64,000 nt of DNA from Agrobacterium sp. a22-2 (GTDB taxonomy: Bacteria > Pseudomonadota > Alphaproteobacteria > Rhizobiales > Rhizobiaceae): positions 186,001-250,000 of the forward strand of contig NZ_JAAXMM010000002.1 of assembly GCF_012276985.1 (NCBI RefSeq), written 5' to 3'. Positions 48,771 through 58,792 of this stretch are shown piece after piece (the stretch's first letter is position 1; every line of letters begins with the position of its first letter). The position numbers and the translations under genes are program-made. Below the pieces are notes generated by a model, which did no database searches, was not told the DNA's origin, and saw only the letters and a list, made by a program, of their open reading frames with translations.

Positions 48771-49772
48771 ATGATCCCGTTTTCCATTCTCGACCTGTCG
48801 CCGATTTCCGAAGGTCATAGCGTCAGCGAAGCGCTCGATGCGTCGCGCCGCATGGCGCAGACGGCGGAAGCCTTCGGCTACAATCGCTTCTGGCTCGCCG
48901 AACATCACGGCATGCCCGGGATCGCCAGTGCCGCGACCTCCATCGTCATCGGTCATGTCGGAGCGGCCACCAAGCGGATCCGGATCGGCTCCGGCGGTGT
49001 CATGCTGCCCAATCATTCGCCGCTGGTGATCGCCGAGCAGTTCGGCACGCTGGAGGCGCTGTTTCCTGGCCGCGTCGATCTCGGCCTCGGCCGTGCGCCG
49101 GGCACCGACATGCGCACGGCGCGGGCTCTGCGGCGCAATCTGGAGGCGGGCGCCGAGAGCTTTCCGAACGATATCATCGAATTGCAGCGGTTGCTGGGAT
49201 CGCCCGGTGACGATCAGACCCTGCTGGCGGTACCCGGCATGGGCAGCAACGTGCCGATCTGGCTGCTCGGCTCCAGCCTCTACAGCGCCCATCTGGCAGC
49301 AGCGCTGGGCCTTCGCTATGCGTTTGCCTCGCATTTTGCGCCGGATTCGCTGATGGAGGCAATCTCGATCTATCGCGACCGCTTCCAGCCCTCTGCCGAT
49401 CTGGCCGAACCCTATATGATGGTCGGTGTCATGGGCGTGGTGGCAGACACCGATGCCGAGGCCGAACGGCATTTCACCTCGTCACAGCAGCAGTTCGTCA
49501 ATCTGCGCCGCAACATTCGCCGGCCGTTCCCACGGCCGGTCGACAGCATGGACGGGGTCTGGAGCGAGATGGAGAAGTTCAGCGTCGAGCACACGCTGCG
49601 CTATGCCGTCGTCGGCTCGCAGCGCACCGCCGGCGACAAGCTTTCACAGTTCCTGGCGGAAACCGGTGCCGACGAGCTGATCATCTCGATGCCTGTCCAT
49701 GATGTCGAGGCGCGCCTTAGATCCGTCGAGCTTTTTGCCGGACTGGGGCAATTGATGCGGGCAGCAGCCTGA
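48771..49772 (+). CDS. LLM class flavin-dependent oxidoreductase
   Basis: 333 residues from the ATG at 48771; a TTG two codons earlier has GAAGG closer to it and is possible. The bacterial luciferase-like barrel is indicated by [27 protein letters not shown] and LGRAPGTD, the pattern of the MsnO8/YhbW subgroup. Such proteins use reduced FMN; the substrate is unknown. It is divergent from ruvC, 173 bases away. Confidence 0.9.
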   Translation: MIPFSILDLSPISEGHSVSEALDASRRMAQTAEAFGYNRFWLAEHHGMPGIASAATSIVIGHVGAATKRIRIGSGGVMLPNHSPLVIAEQFGTLEALFPGRVDLGLGRAPGTDMRTARALRRNLEAGAESFPNDIIELQRLLGSPGDDQTLLAVPGMGSNVPIWLLGSSLYSAHLAAALGLRYAFASHFAPDSLMEAISIYRDRFQPSADLAEPYMMVGVMGVVADTDAEAERHFTSSQQQFVNLRRNIRRPFPRPVDSMDGVWSEMEKFSVEHTLRYAVVGSQRTAGDKLSQFLAETGADELIISMPVHDVEARLRSVELFAGLGQLMRAAA

Positions 49773-49825
49773 AAGCCCGCAAATCCAGGCCTTTCGTACC
49801 GAATTGCAAGAAACTGCGGGCTCCA

Positions 49826-49840
49826 TTAACGGCCATTTAA
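49826..49840. promoter_or_regulatory. CtrA box (TTAA-N7-TTAA) upstream of chemoreceptor
   Basis: Exact TTAA, CGGCCAT, TTAA, 134-148 bases upstream of the chemoreceptor start. Confidence 0.55.
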
Positions 49841-49973
49841 ACAAGTAACGGAATGGTGGCAGAATGGGAATGCAGTCCCGGTGGTCGGAGGAGGCCGTAA
49901 CCGGGGTTGTGTTTCGTTCAACGCGCTCGCCTGGCTCTCTCCGCGGCGGCGCCAGCGAAGTTCGGGAACGGTC

Positions 49974-52295
49974 ATGGTATTTGGATTCAGGTCACTCTCC
50001 TCCAAGGTCATCGGGATTTTTCTCCTGCTGACTGCATTGTCAGTCGGCGTTCTGGCCAGTCTTGCCTATTTCAGCTCCAGCTCGGTCTTTGCCCGGCAGA
50101 CCTACCAGTCGATGCAGAGCACGCTGATATTCCGCGGCGACATGCTTCGCGAACAGTTGATGCAGATGGAAAGCCAGGCGAGTTCTATCGCCAAGTTCGA
50201 GGCCTTGCAGCAGTCTCTGTCAGGTCTCAAGAGCGGCTGGAACACCATCACCAAGACCTCCGGCGATGCCAAGGCCGAGCTGCGCGACGCCTTCGTCACC
50301 AAGAACCCCCATGGTGCGACCGAGCGCGAAAAGCTGCTGAAGCCGGAGGGCCCAAGCGGCTTTTATTATTCGACCCATGAAAAGGCCCAGGGCGATGTCG
50401 CCGGTTTTCTGGCCGACACCCAGTTCAGCGACCTGCTGATTGCCGACCAGAACGGCAATGTCATCTATTCCTACAAGAAGGACGCCTTTTTCGCCGAAAA
50501 CATCGCTAGCGGACCGCTGGCCGCAACCGGCATCGGCCGCGCTTACGCCAAAGGCCTCGACGCGGCGTCAAAGGCCGTGGACGATGTGGCGCAGACTGCA
50601 TTTTCCGGGCTGAAGATTGGTCCGGATGCGGCGTCGCCCGAAATCTACTTTGCGGTGCCGGTCGTCAAGTTCGCGGCTTTGAAAGGCATCATTCTCTTCC
50701 AGCTGCGCGACAGTGCCGTCGCCAGCCTGTTGTCGAAGGGCATCGCCGCCGACAGCAGCGAACAGGCTGCTTTTGTTTCGGGCAACACTGCCATCGGCCT
50801 GGATGCCGGCGGCAAGCTCGTCGATATCGATCCCGCGGCCTTTGGCCTATCCAGCCAGGCGGCGCCGTCCGATCAATTGGCGATCAACGATTTCAGCCGT
50901 GCCGATGGTGCCGCGCGTGCTTATGGTCGGTCGGTCACCTACGGTGGCGAACCGATCCTGGTGGTCGAGAGCCTGCTGATGTCGGAACTGGGCGCCGGCT
51001 CCCTGCAGATCGCCGGCTTCCTGACGCTGATCGGCCTTGGTGTACTGGTCGTGATGGCCATTGCCACCGGCGTGCTGACACGCCGGCTGTTTGCGCCGCT
51101 GACGCGCCTGGCGGTTGTCACCGGCAATGTGGCGGAGGGCAAGCTCGACGATGTCGTGGCAAACCAGGAGCGTCGCGACGAGATCGGCACCATGGCCCGA
51201 TCGCTGGAGCAGTTCCGCACAAAACTGCTGGAACAGCGCCGGCTTGAGGCGGCCAATGACGCGACCCGTGCGCAATCCGAGCTTGAACGCCGCCAACGTC
51301 TGGCGGAACGGGATGCCGAGGCGCGGACCCTGCAGGAGGTTGTCGCGGCACTGGATGCCGGGCTCGACCGGCTGGCGGCGGGCGATCTGGGCCACCAGAT
51401 CGACACCCGCTTCCCGCCGGAACTCGACGGCCTGCGGCAGAATTTCAACAAGGCGATTTCGACGCTCAGCGACACGCTGTCGGGCATCGGCGGCAACTCG
51501 ATCGCGGTGCGCGAAGGATCCGAGGAGATGCGGGCCGGTGCCGATCAGTTGGCCGAGCGTACCGAGCGGCAGGCCGCAGCGCTGACCGAAACGGCCAGTG
51601 CCATCAAGATGATCACCGACGAGGTGAAGATCCAGATCGCCAAGGCCGAGCAGGCGGCTCGCATTGCCGGGGACGCCAAGAGCGGCGCCGAGCAGTCCGG
51701 CCAGATCATGCACGATACGATTGCCGCGATGGAGGCCATCCAGACCTCGTCACGCCAGATCAACCAGATCATCGGCGTGATCGAGGAAATTGCCTTCCAG
51801 ACCAATCTGCTGGCCCTGAACGCCGGCGTCGAGGCGGCGCGGGCCGGCGAAAGCGGCAAGGGCTTTGCCGTCGTGGCGCAGGAAGTGCGGGCGCTGGCGC
51901 AGCGTTCGTCGACCGCCGCCAAGGAGATTTCGGAACTGCTGGCCAAGTCGACGGTCGAAGTGGACAGCGGCGTGAGCCTGGTCGAAAAGGCGGGTTCTGC
52001 CCTCCAGGCCATCGGCGCCCATGTCACGGCCATCAACGGCCAGATCGGCGAGATCATGCATTCGACCCGCGAAGAAGCACGCACCCTCGTCGAGATCAAC
52101 GGTTCGGTTGCGGCTCTCGACGGCATGACGCAGCAGAACGCCGCCATGGTCGAGGAGACGACGGCGGCCATTCACAAGCTGGCCTCGGAAGCCGTCGAGA
52201 TGGATCAACGGCTTGGTCACTTCCGGCTGGCGGAGGGGACAGGCAACCAGGGCGGACAGCGGCCACTGGCAGTGGCCTATCGGCGGGCCGGCTAA
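49974..52295 (+). CDS. Methyl-accepting chemotaxis protein with large periplasmic sensor
   Basis: 773 residues from the ATG at 49974 ([14 protein letters not shown]); the open frame extends 31 codons upstream without a better start. Helix 1 (about 10-32) and helix 2 (about 345-368) bracket a periplasmic domain of about 310 residues, long enough for a double Cache or similar fold. HAMP (about 370-425) and a second HAMP-like part lead to the signalling domain with [20 protein letters not shown] near 635. It lacks a C-terminal CheR pentapeptide, unlike the other receptor. Ligand unknown. Confidence 0.92.
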   Translation: MVFGFRSLSSKVIGIFLLLTALSVGVLASLAYFSSSSVFARQTYQSMQSTLIFRGDMLREQLMQMESQASSIAKFEALQQSLSGLKSGWNTITKTSGDAKAELRDAFVTKNPHGATEREKLLKPEGPSGFYYSTHEKAQGDVAGFLADTQFSDLLIADQNGNVIYSYKKDAFFAENIASGPLAATGIGRAYAKGLDAASKAVDDVAQTAFSGLKIGPDAASPEIYFAVPVVKFAALKGIILFQLRDSAVASLLSKGIAADSSEQAAFVSGNTAIGLDAGGKLVDIDPAAFGLSSQAAPSDQLAINDFSRADGAARAYGRSVTYGGEPILVVESLLMSELGAGSLQIAGFLTLIGLGVLVVMAIATGVLTRRLFAPLTRLAVVTGNVAEGKLDDVVANQERRDEIGTMARSLEQFRTKLLEQRRLEAANDATRAQSELERRQRLAERDAEARTLQEVVAALDAGLDRLAAGDLGHQIDTRFPPELDGLRQNFNKAISTLSDTLSGIGGNSIAVREGSEEMRAGADQLAERTERQAAALTETASAIKMITDEVKIQIAKAEQAARIAGDAKSGAEQSGQIMHDTIAAMEAIQTSSRQINQIIGVIEEIAFQTNLLALNAGVEAARAGESGKGFAVVAQEVRALAQRSSTAAKEISELLAKSTVEVDSGVSLVEKAGSALQAIGAHVTAINGQIGEIMHSTREEARTLVEINGSVAALDGMTQQNAAMVEETTAAIHKLASEAVEMDQRLGHFRLAEGTGNQGGQRPLAVAYRRAG

Positions 52296-52319
52296 AGCAA
52301 CATTATCCAGGACATATTC

Positions 52320-52357
52320 AACCGGTGGTGACGGAGACGTTGCCGCCGGTTTGTCTT
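52320..52357 (+). terminator. Probable terminator of the chemoreceptor gene
   Basis: AACCGGTGG/CCGCCGGTT (one G-T pair) followed by TTGTCTTT, 25 bases after the stop. Confidence 0.5.
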
Positions 52358-52411
52358 TATCTGCAACAGTACTGTTCGATGCGCGATGCAATTTAAAGTA
52401 AACAGACGTAG

Positions 52412-52426
52412 TTAATCGCCCTTTAA
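52412..52426. promoter_or_regulatory. CtrA box (TTAA-N7-TTAA) upstream of outer-membrane protein
   Basis: Exact TTAA, TCGCCCT, TTAA, 85-99 bases upstream of the outer-membrane protein start. The second half is followed by C, as in the CtrA consensus TTAAC. Confidence 0.55.
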
Positions 52427-52510
52427 CTTTTCTTCTTCATTATCCAAGCGAGATCAGGATGGTGGCCGCGAAATGGCCTGTGGATCAACGAGGATTTGGA
52501 GAATATCGCC

Positions 52511-53341
52511 ATGAAACTGGGTCTTTTGAGCGCGGCTTTCGCGCTTCTGGCGGCGACCACCGCCTATTCCGCCGATGTCTATCAGCCCGAGCCGATGCCG
52601 ATCACAGAGGCGCCGGAAGTCGTGGTCTCGGAAGCGTCGGGCTGGTACCTGCGCGGCGATATCGGCTATTCGTTCAACGACATGAAGGGTGCCAAGTATT
52701 TCCAGGGCTCCAACGCCAACAGCGTCGACTTCGCCAGCGCGGACCTGAAGGACAGCTTCCTGCTCGGCGCCGGTGTCGGTTACCAGGTCAACAATTACCT
52801 GCGCACGGACGTGACCTTCGATTACCTGACCAAGGCCGACTTCGACGGCTCGACCAGCGGTTCGTGCGGCGTTTCCGACGACTGCACCTCTTCGGATATC
52901 TCGTCCATGACGGTCTACAGCCTGCTGGCCAATGCCTATGTGGATCTCGGCACCTATGGCGCCGTAACCCCTTATGTCGGCGCCGGTATCGGTGGCTCCT
53001 ACGTCAAGTGGAAAGACCTGCACAACACATCGTGCGACACGACCGATCCGACCAATTGCGATCCGACCGTCGACCACGACGGCAAGGGCAGCTGGCGTTT
53101 GACCTATGCGCTGATGGCCGGTGCGTCGATCGACGTGACCTGCAATATCAAGGCCGATATCGGCTATCGCTTCCGTCATATCTCCGGCGGCGACATGTTC
53201 GGCTACAATCTCGGCGGCGGCCCCGGCGAAGACAAGGGCTTCAACATGCATGAAGCCCGCGTCGGCGCCCGCTACAGCTTCGGCGCCTGCGACCAGCCGG
53301 TGGCCTACGAGCCGCCTCCGCAGCCGATCGTCTACAAGTAA
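52511..53341 (+). CDS. Outer-membrane beta-barrel protein (Omp25/31-like)
   Basis: 276 residues from the ATG at 52511 (MKLGLLSAAFALL). A signal peptide ends at TAYSA (about residue 25). The mature protein has alternating amphipathic strands such as GWYLRGDIGYSFND, YLRTDVTFDYLTK, TPYVGAGIGGSYV and HEARVGARYSF, the pattern of the eight-stranded porin-like family common in Rhizobiales. Cysteine pairs at about 120/125 and 175/183 sit in predicted loops. A proline-rich tail follows the last strand, which is unusual because barrels normally end in an aromatic residue. Confidence 0.85.
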   Translation: MKLGLLSAAFALLAATTAYSADVYQPEPMPITEAPEVVVSEASGWYLRGDIGYSFNDMKGAKYFQGSNANSVDFASADLKDSFLLGAGVGYQVNNYLRTDVTFDYLTKADFDGSTSGSCGVSDDCTSSDISSMTVYSLLANAYVDLGTYGAVTPYVGAGIGGSYVKWKDLHNTSCDTTDPTNCDPTVDHDGKGSWRLTYALMAGASIDVTCNIKADIGYRFRHISGGDMFGYNLGGGPGEDKGFNMHEARVGARYSFGACDQPVAYEPPPQPIVYK

Positions 53342-53370
53342 GCCTTTCACGGCCCCAGACTCAATGACGA

Positions 53371-53400
53371 CGCCCGCATCGACAAGGATGCGGGCGTTTT
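53371..53400 (+). terminator. Rho-independent terminator of the outer-membrane protein gene
   Basis: CGCCCGCATC/GATGCGGGCG with a 6-base loop and TTTT, 30 bases after the stop. Confidence 0.85.
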
Positions 53401-53424
53401 CGTTTGTATAAAGCGATTGGCTGA

Positions 53425-54000
53425 TCAGAATTCCTTCTTCAGGACCAGCCGGTCGATTGACCAGTAACCGCCGCCGAAGGCTGCCAACAGGCCGGCGCCG
53501 CCCGTCCAGAACAGCGAGGCGAGTTCGGCTTTGGTCTGGACCTGTTCCAGGAATTTTGTTCCTCCGTCGGCAAGTCGCTTGACGCCGTCCGGCGTGAAGA
53601 AGTCGCCGCCGGCTTTCAGGGCCTCGATGCCGGCATCCGTCAAGAGCGCGTGGCCATAGGGGAAGGCGAAATGGAACCATAGCGTGATGGCCAGCATCAC
53701 CATGTTGGCGAGCGCCAGCGGCCGGGTCAAAAGGCCGATGGCGATCATGAAGCCGCCGAAGAATTGCAGTGCCGCCAGGAACGGCGACCAGACCCAGCCG
53801 GGATAGAAGCCGAGATTTTCGACGAAGCCGACCTGGGCGAGCGGCGCCATGATCTTCGGCCAGCCTTCGACCACCAGCATGCCGCCGATCGCGACGCGAA
53901 AGGCCGTCCAGGCAAAAGGTTGCGCAAACCGATCATAAAATCCGCCAAGGGCTGGGATCCACAGGCGTTGCCGGTCGTTGGAAAAGGGGAGGTCGGTCAT
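53425..54000 (-). CDS. DoxX family membrane protein
   Basis: 191 residues with about four hydrophobic segments (about 28-48, 68-100, 102-120, 160-180). The GGMLVVEGWPKI and FFGGFMIAIGLLTRPLA segments fit the DoxX/DoxD-like family. Members have been tied to redox or thiosulfate metabolism, but most bacterial DoxX proteins are uncharacterised. It converges on the outer-membrane protein gene. Confidence 0.85.
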   Translation of the reverse strand: MTDLPFSNDRQRLWIPALGGFYDRFAQPFAWTAFRVAIGGMLVVEGWPKIMAPLAQVGFVENLGFYPGWVWSPFLAALQFFGGFMIAIGLLTRPLALANMVMLAITLWFHFAFPYGHALLTDAGIEALKAGGDFFTPDGVKRLADGGTKFLEQVQTKAELASLFWTGGAGLLAAFGGGYWSIDRLVLKKEF

Positions 54001-54254
54001 CTCTATCTCTTTCTTTGAAATAGGCGCCCGTCAGCATGCCGACGGGATATCGGCGTGTCTGGCACAGGTGCTGCGGTTTCATGAACGGTTGCCGTGCTTG
54101 GGTGCCGGCAAATAACAACTGTCAAACTATACGGGCCTGCAGCGATGCCGTTGACATAAATCAATGAAGTTGAGTGTTGCGGCCCAGTTTTATACGTCCA
54201 AAGAACGACACTCTGTTCGATAAAAACGACTTGACGGCAAAGGGCGACACAGCT
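54001..54254. other. Intergenic region between doxX and serC leader
   Basis: Together with the serC leader this makes about 310 bases without a gene. It should contain the doxX promoter (minus) and the serC promoter (plus). TTGACA (about 54150) and TTGACG (about 54228) are -35-like; I see no clear -10 at the right distance. Nothing else is evident. Confidence 0.4.
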
Positions 54255-54312
54255 ATTCACCGGGGCAGGCCACCTCTCCCTAACGAGAGGCTTTCTATCT
54301 GGAAGGATAGCA
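54255..54312 (+). promoter_or_regulatory. Structured serC leader (serC RNA motif)
   Basis: Two hairpins precede serC: CCTCTC-CCTAAC-GAGAGG (54273-54290) and CTATC-TGGAAG-GATAG (54295-54310). The ribosome site GGAAGG lies in the loop and 3' arm of the second, so folding could mask it. A conserved serC leader motif is described from alphaproteobacterial serC-serA operons (Weinberg et al. type comparative studies); this matches it in place and form. The ligand is unknown. Confidence 0.55.
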
Positions 54313-54314
54313 TC

Positions 54315-55490
54315 ATGACGACGACGAAGCCGGACCTGCGTCCGAACAATTCCCATTTTTCTTCTGGCCCTTGCTCGAAGCGCCCCGGTTGGTCGCTCGA
54401 AGCGCTTTCCGATGCCCCGCTCGGTCGTTCGCACCGCGCCAAAGTCGGCAAGGCAAAGCTCAAGCAGGCCATCGATCTCACCCGCGAAATTTTGAACGTG
54501 CCGGCGGATTACCGCATCGGCATCGTTCCGGCGTCCGACACCGGCGCCGTCGAAATGGCACTGTGGTCGCTGCTCGGCGAGCGCGGCGTTGACATGCTTT
54601 CCTGGGAAAGCTTCGGCGCTGGCTGGGTTACCGATGTCGTCAAGCAGCTGAAGCTGGCCGACGTTCGCAAATTCAACGCCGATTATGGCCTGTTGCCGGA
54701 CCTTTCCGCCGTCGATTTCGACCGCGACGTGGTCTTCACCTGGAACGGCACCACTTCGGGTGTGCGGGTTCCTAATGCCGATTTCATTCCGGCCGACCGC
54801 AAGGGCCTGACGATCTGCGATGCCACCTCGGCGGCTTTCGCGCAGGACATGGACTTCTCCAAGCTCGACGTCGTCACCTTCTCCTGGCAGAAGGTGCTGG
54901 GCGGCGAGGGCGGCCACGGCATGCTGATCCTCAGCCCGCGCGCTGTCGAGCGTCTGACCACCTATGTACCGGCCTGGCCGCTGCCGAAGATCTTCCGCAT
55001 GACCTCGGGTGGCAAGCTGATCGAGGGCATCTTCACCGGCGAAACCATCAACACGCCGTCGATGCTGTGCGTCGAGGACTATATCGATGCCCTGCAGTGG
55101 GCGAAGTCGCTCGGCGGCCTGCCGGCCCTGATCGCCCGTGCCGATGCCAATGCGAAGGTGATTTTCGATTTCGCCGCCAAGACCGATTGGCTCGCCAACC
55201 TGGCCAAGGTCGACGAGACCCGCTCGAATACCTCTGTCTGCCTGACCATCGTCGACAAGGACGTTCTGGCGCTTGACGCAGACGGCCAGGCGGCCTTTGC
55301 CAAGGGCGTTGTCGGCCTGCTCGAGAAGGAGGCCGTCGCCTTCGATATCGGCGCCTATCGCGATGCCCCGTCCGGCCTGCGCATCTGGGCCGGTGCGACC
55401 ATCGAGACATCAGACATGGAAGCGCTGATGCCGTGGCTTGCCTGGGCCTTTGAGACCCAGAAGGCGACGCTTTCCAAGGCTGCGGCCTAA
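54315..55490 (+). CDS. serC: Phosphoserine aminotransferase
   Basis: 391 residues from the ATG at 54315, after GGAAGGA. It is the alphaproteobacterial form, with the PLP lysine K193 in [13 protein letters not shown] and the substrate loop [10 protein letters not shown] at 16-25. It converts 3-phosphohydroxypyruvate and glutamate to phosphoserine. It is followed 87 bases later by serA, the preceding step, so the two form the serine operon. Confidence 0.95.
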   Translation: MTTTKPDLRPNNSHFSSGPCSKRPGWSLEALSDAPLGRSHRAKVGKAKLKQAIDLTREILNVPADYRIGIVPASDTGAVEMALWSLLGERGVDMLSWESFGAGWVTDVVKQLKLADVRKFNADYGLLPDLSAVDFDRDVVFTWNGTTSGVRVPNADFIPADRKGLTICDATSAAFAQDMDFSKLDVVTFSWQKVLGGEGGHGMLILSPRAVERLTTYVPAWPLPKIFRMTSGGKLIEGIFTGETINTPSMLCVEDYIDALQWAKSLGGLPALIARADANAKVIFDFAAKTDWLANLAKVDETRSNTSVCLTIVDKDVLALDADGQAAFAKGVVGLLEKEAVAFDIGAYRDAPSGLRIWAGATIETSDMEALMPWLAWAFETQKATLSKAAA

Positions 55491-55577
55491 GCGGTTCGGC
55501 TCCGCTGCCCAAACGGCGGAGCCCTTTTAAATTCTCGTCATCTCAATTGAAACGAACTCTTTGAAGGAGGCCTCGTC

Positions 55578-57173
55578 ATGGCACCTCGCGTTCTCGTATC
55601 CGACGAATTGTCGGAAACCGCCGTCCAGATCTTCCGCGATCGCGGCGTCGAAGTGGATTTCCAGCCGAAGCTCGGCAAGGACAAGGACAAGCTTGCCGAG
55701 ATCATCGGCAATTACGATGGTCTGGCCATCCGCTCCGCCACCAAGGCGACGGAAAAGCTGATCGCCGCGGCGACCAATCTCAAGGTCATCGGCCGCGCCG
55801 GCATCGGCGTCGACAATGTCGATATCCCGGCCGCCTCGCGCCGCGGCATCATCGTCATGAACACGCCGTTCGGCAATTCGATCACCACGGCCGAACACGC
55901 CATCGCGCTGATGTTCGCCGTTGCCCGGCAGCTGCCGGCGGCCGACACCTCGACCCAGGCCGGCAAGTGGGAAAAGTCGAAGTTCATGGGCGTCGAAATC
56001 ACCGGCAAGACGCTCGGCGTCATCGGTGCCGGCAATATCGGCGGCATCGTCTGCAAGAAGGCGATCGGCCTCGGCATGCATGTGCTGGCCTACGACCCCT
56101 TCCTGTCGAACGAGCGCGCCCAGGAAATGGGCGTCACCAAGGTCGAACTGGACGAATTGCTGGCCCAGGCCGATTTCATCACCCTGCATGTGCCGATGAC
56201 CGACAAGACCCGCGGCATCCTTGGCAAGGACAATCTTGCCAAGACCAAGCCCGGTGTGCGCATCATCAACTGCGCCCGCGGTGGCCTGGTCGATGAAGCG
56301 GCTCTTGCCGAAGCGATCAAGTCGGGCCACGTCGCCGGTGCCGGATTTGACGTGTTCGAGGTCGAGCCTGCCACGGAAAGCCCGCTGTTCGGCCTGCCGA
56401 ACGTGGTCTGCACGCCGCATCTGGGCGCCTCCACCACGGAAGCGCAGGAAAATGTCGCCCTTCAGGTGGCCGAGCAGATGTCGGACTACCTGATCAAGGG
56501 CGCCGTTTCCAACGCCATCAACATGCCGTCGATCACGGCGGAAGAAGCGCCGATCCTAAAACCCTTCATCCGGCTTGCCGACGTACTCGGCGCCTTTGCC
56601 GGCCAGGTCACGGAAGACCCGATCAAGGAAATCGAGATTCTCTACGATGGCGTAACCGCCACCATGAACACCAAGGCCCTGACCTCGGCGCTTCTGGCCG
56701 GTCTGATCCGCAGCCAGGTGGCCGACGTCAACATGGTTTCGGCGCCGATCATGATCAAGGAAAAGGGCATCATCCTGTCCGAGGTCAAGCGCGACAAGAC
56801 GGGCGTCTATGACGGCTACATCAAGCTCACGGTCACCACCGAGCGCCAGACCCGCTCGATCGCCGGCACGGTGTTCTCCGACGGCAAGCCGCGCTTCATC
56901 CAGATCAAGGGCATCAACATGGATGCCGATGTCGGCGCCCACATGATCTACATCACCAATACCGACGTGCCCGGCATGATCGGCTTCATGGGCACGACGC
57001 TCGGCGATGCCAAGGTCAACATCGCCAACTTCCAGCTCGGTCGCGAGAAGGAAGGCGGCGATGCCATCGCTCTGCTCTACGTGGATGGTCTGATCGACCA
57101 GACCGTGCTCGACAAGCTGACCGCGCATCCGGCCATCAAGCAGGCCAAGCTGCTGGCTTTCAACATCGAATAA
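55578..57173 (+). CDS. serA: D-3-phosphoglycerate dehydrogenase
   Basis: 531 residues, the long form with an extra (ASB) domain and a C-terminal ACT domain. NAD motif GAGNIG is at 150-155; catalytic residues are R234 (NCARGG), E263 and H281 (TPHLGAST). The ASB-like region is about 310-450 and the ACT domain about 455-531, the site of serine feedback in related enzymes. An AGGAGG ribosome site precedes the ATG. It starts serine synthesis from 3-phosphoglycerate. Confidence 0.96.
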   Translation: MAPRVLVSDELSETAVQIFRDRGVEVDFQPKLGKDKDKLAEIIGNYDGLAIRSATKATEKLIAAATNLKVIGRAGIGVDNVDIPAASRRGIIVMNTPFGNSITTAEHAIALMFAVARQLPAADTSTQAGKWEKSKFMGVEITGKTLGVIGAGNIGGIVCKKAIGLGMHVLAYDPFLSNERAQEMGVTKVELDELLAQADFITLHVPMTDKTRGILGKDNLAKTKPGVRIINCARGGLVDEAALAEAIKSGHVAGAGFDVFEVEPATESPLFGLPNVVCTPHLGASTTEAQENVALQVAEQMSDYLIKGAVSNAINMPSITAEEAPILKPFIRLADVLGAFAGQVTEDPIKEIEILYDGVTATMNTKALTSALLAGLIRSQVADVNMVSAPIMIKEKGIILSEVKRDKTGVYDGYIKLTVTTERQTRSIAGTVFSDGKPRFIQIKGINMDADVGAHMIYITNTDVPGMIGFMGTTLGDAKVNIANFQLGREKEGGDAIALLYVDGLIDQTVLDKLTAHPAIKQAKLLAFNIE

Positions 57174-57203
57174 TCCGTCGACATTCAATCTGTGACCTTC
57201 AGA

Positions 57204-57237
57204 ACCCGGCGCGGGACCCCATCCGCGTCGGGTTTTT
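57204..57237 (+). terminator. Rho-independent terminator of serC-serA
   Basis: ACCCGGCGCGG/CCGCGTCGGGT hairpin (one G-T pair) followed by TTTTT, 30 bases after serA. Confidence 0.85.
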
Positions 57238-57336
57238 CATTTCCGGCTTGCCGGAGGGGTCAAAGGGTCGCAGTGTGCGGTCCTGTCGCATCGTGCAGAC
57301 CGGATGTCGCATTGATCCTTCGGGCGATAGGCCTAT

Positions 57337-57350
57337 TTGATTTTCATCAG
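57337..57350. promoter_or_regulatory. FixK/FNR-type box upstream of cydA
   Basis: TTGAT-TTTC-ATCAG matches the anaerobox consensus TTGAT-N4-ATCAA at nine of ten defined positions, 36-49 bases before the cydA ATG. Cytochrome bd genes are commonly under FNR/FixK control at low oxygen. Confidence 0.55.
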
Positions 57351-57385
57351 GTTATGGTCGGCTCCGTCCAGAGGAAGCACTAGAC

Positions 57386-58792
57386 ATGTTTGATAATTTC
57401 GATGCGGAACTGCTGGCGCGAATTCAGTTCGCCTTCACGGTGTCCTTTCACATCATCTTCCCGGCGTTTTCGATCGGCGTCGCCAGCTATCTCGCGGTGC
57501 TCGAAGGCCTCTATCTCTGGACGAAGAAAGAGGTCTATCTGGAGCTCTTCAACTTCTGGAAGACGATCTTTGCCGTTGCCTTCGGCATGGGCGTGGTGTC
57601 CGGCATCGTCATGTCCTACCAGTTCGGCACCAATTGGAGCGTGTTTTCCGACAAGGCCGGGCCGGTGATCGGGCCGCTGATGGGCTATGAGGTTCTGACC
57701 GCCTTCTTCCTGGAGGCCGGGTTCCTCGGCGTCATGCTGTTCGGGTTGCAGCGCGTCGGGCCGGGGCTGCATTACCTGGCCACCCTGATGGTGGCGCTCG
57801 GCACACTGATCTCGGCCACCTGGATTCTTGCCGTCAATTCCTGGATGCAGACGCCGGCCGGTTTTGCGATGAACGATGCCGGCCAGTTCATTCCCGTCGA
57901 TTGGTGGGCGATCGTCTTCAACCCGTCCTTTCCCTATCGCCTGCTGCATATGGTGCTGGCCGCCTATCTCACCACCGCCTTCGTGGTCGGTGCCGTCGGT
58001 GCCTGGCACCTCTTGCGCAAGACCGCGCCGCGCCGCGCCGGCAAGATGTTTTCCATGGCCATGTGGATGGCGGCGATCGTCGCGCCCATCCAGATCTTCG
58101 CCGGCGACATGCACGGGCTGAACACGCTCGAACATCAGCCGGTCAAGATCATGGCAATGGAGGGCCATTACCAGAGCCACCCGGACGGTGCGCCGCTGAT
58201 CCTGTTCGGCCTGCCGAATTCGGCGGAAAAGCGCGTCGACTACGCAATCGAAATCCCGAAGCTGTCGAGCCTGATCCTCAAGCATGACCTCAATGCACCG
58301 CTTTCCGGTCTCGATACCGTACCGGACGAGCTGGAACCGCCGGTCCCGATCGTGTTCTGGTCGTTCCGAGTGATGGTCGGCATCGGATTTGCCATGCTCG
58401 GTATCGGCCTCTGGAGCCTGTGGTGTCGGTATCGCGGCACATTGCATGAAGACGACTGGCTGCATCGGGCCGCCGTACTCATGGGACCGGCCGGTTTCGT
58501 GGCGGTGCTGGCCGGCTGGATCACCACGGAGGTCGGTCGGCAGCCCTATACCGTCTACGGCCATCTCCTGACGTCGGACTCGCTGTCGCCGATCGGCGCA
58601 CCGGCCGTCGCCACGTCGCTGATCGCCTTCATCATCGTCTATTTCCTGGTGTTCGGTGCAGGCACTTTCTACATCCTGCGGCTGATGGCGCGCCTGCCGC
58701 GCGACCCGATGCCCGATCTCGACGACGGACCGATCCGCACGTCCGGCATCCTGCCGGCTGCCCAGACCAAGGGAGGCAAGCATGATCATTGA
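57386..58792 (+). CDS. cydA: Cytochrome bd-type ubiquinol oxidase subunit I (CIO type)
   Basis: 468 residues with about nine helices. The heme ligands correspond to H22 (VSFHIIFPAFS) and H188 (YRLLHMVLAAY), with glutamates E102 and E110 near the di-heme site, and the quinol-site region GRQPYTVYG at about 395. The Q-loop is short, as in the cyanide-insensitive CioA subgroup. The enzyme reduces oxygen to water with quinol, without proton pumping, at low oxygen. It overlaps cydB by 11 bases. Confidence 0.94.
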   Translation: MFDNFDAELLARIQFAFTVSFHIIFPAFSIGVASYLAVLEGLYLWTKKEVYLELFNFWKTIFAVAFGMGVVSGIVMSYQFGTNWSVFSDKAGPVIGPLMGYEVLTAFFLEAGFLGVMLFGLQRVGPGLHYLATLMVALGTLISATWILAVNSWMQTPAGFAMNDAGQFIPVDWWAIVFNPSFPYRLLHMVLAAYLTTAFVVGAVGAWHLLRKTAPRRAGKMFSMAMWMAAIVAPIQIFAGDMHGLNTLEHQPVKIMAMEGHYQSHPDGAPLILFGLPNSAEKRVDYAIEIPKLSSLILKHDLNAPLSGLDTVPDELEPPVPIVFWSFRVMVGIGFAMLGIGLWSLWCRYRGTLHEDDWLHRAAVLMGPAGFVAVLAGWITTEVGRQPYTVYGHLLTSDSLSPIGAPAVATSLIAFIIVYFLVFGAGTFYILRLMARLPRDPMPDLDDGPIRTSGILPAAQTKGGKHDH

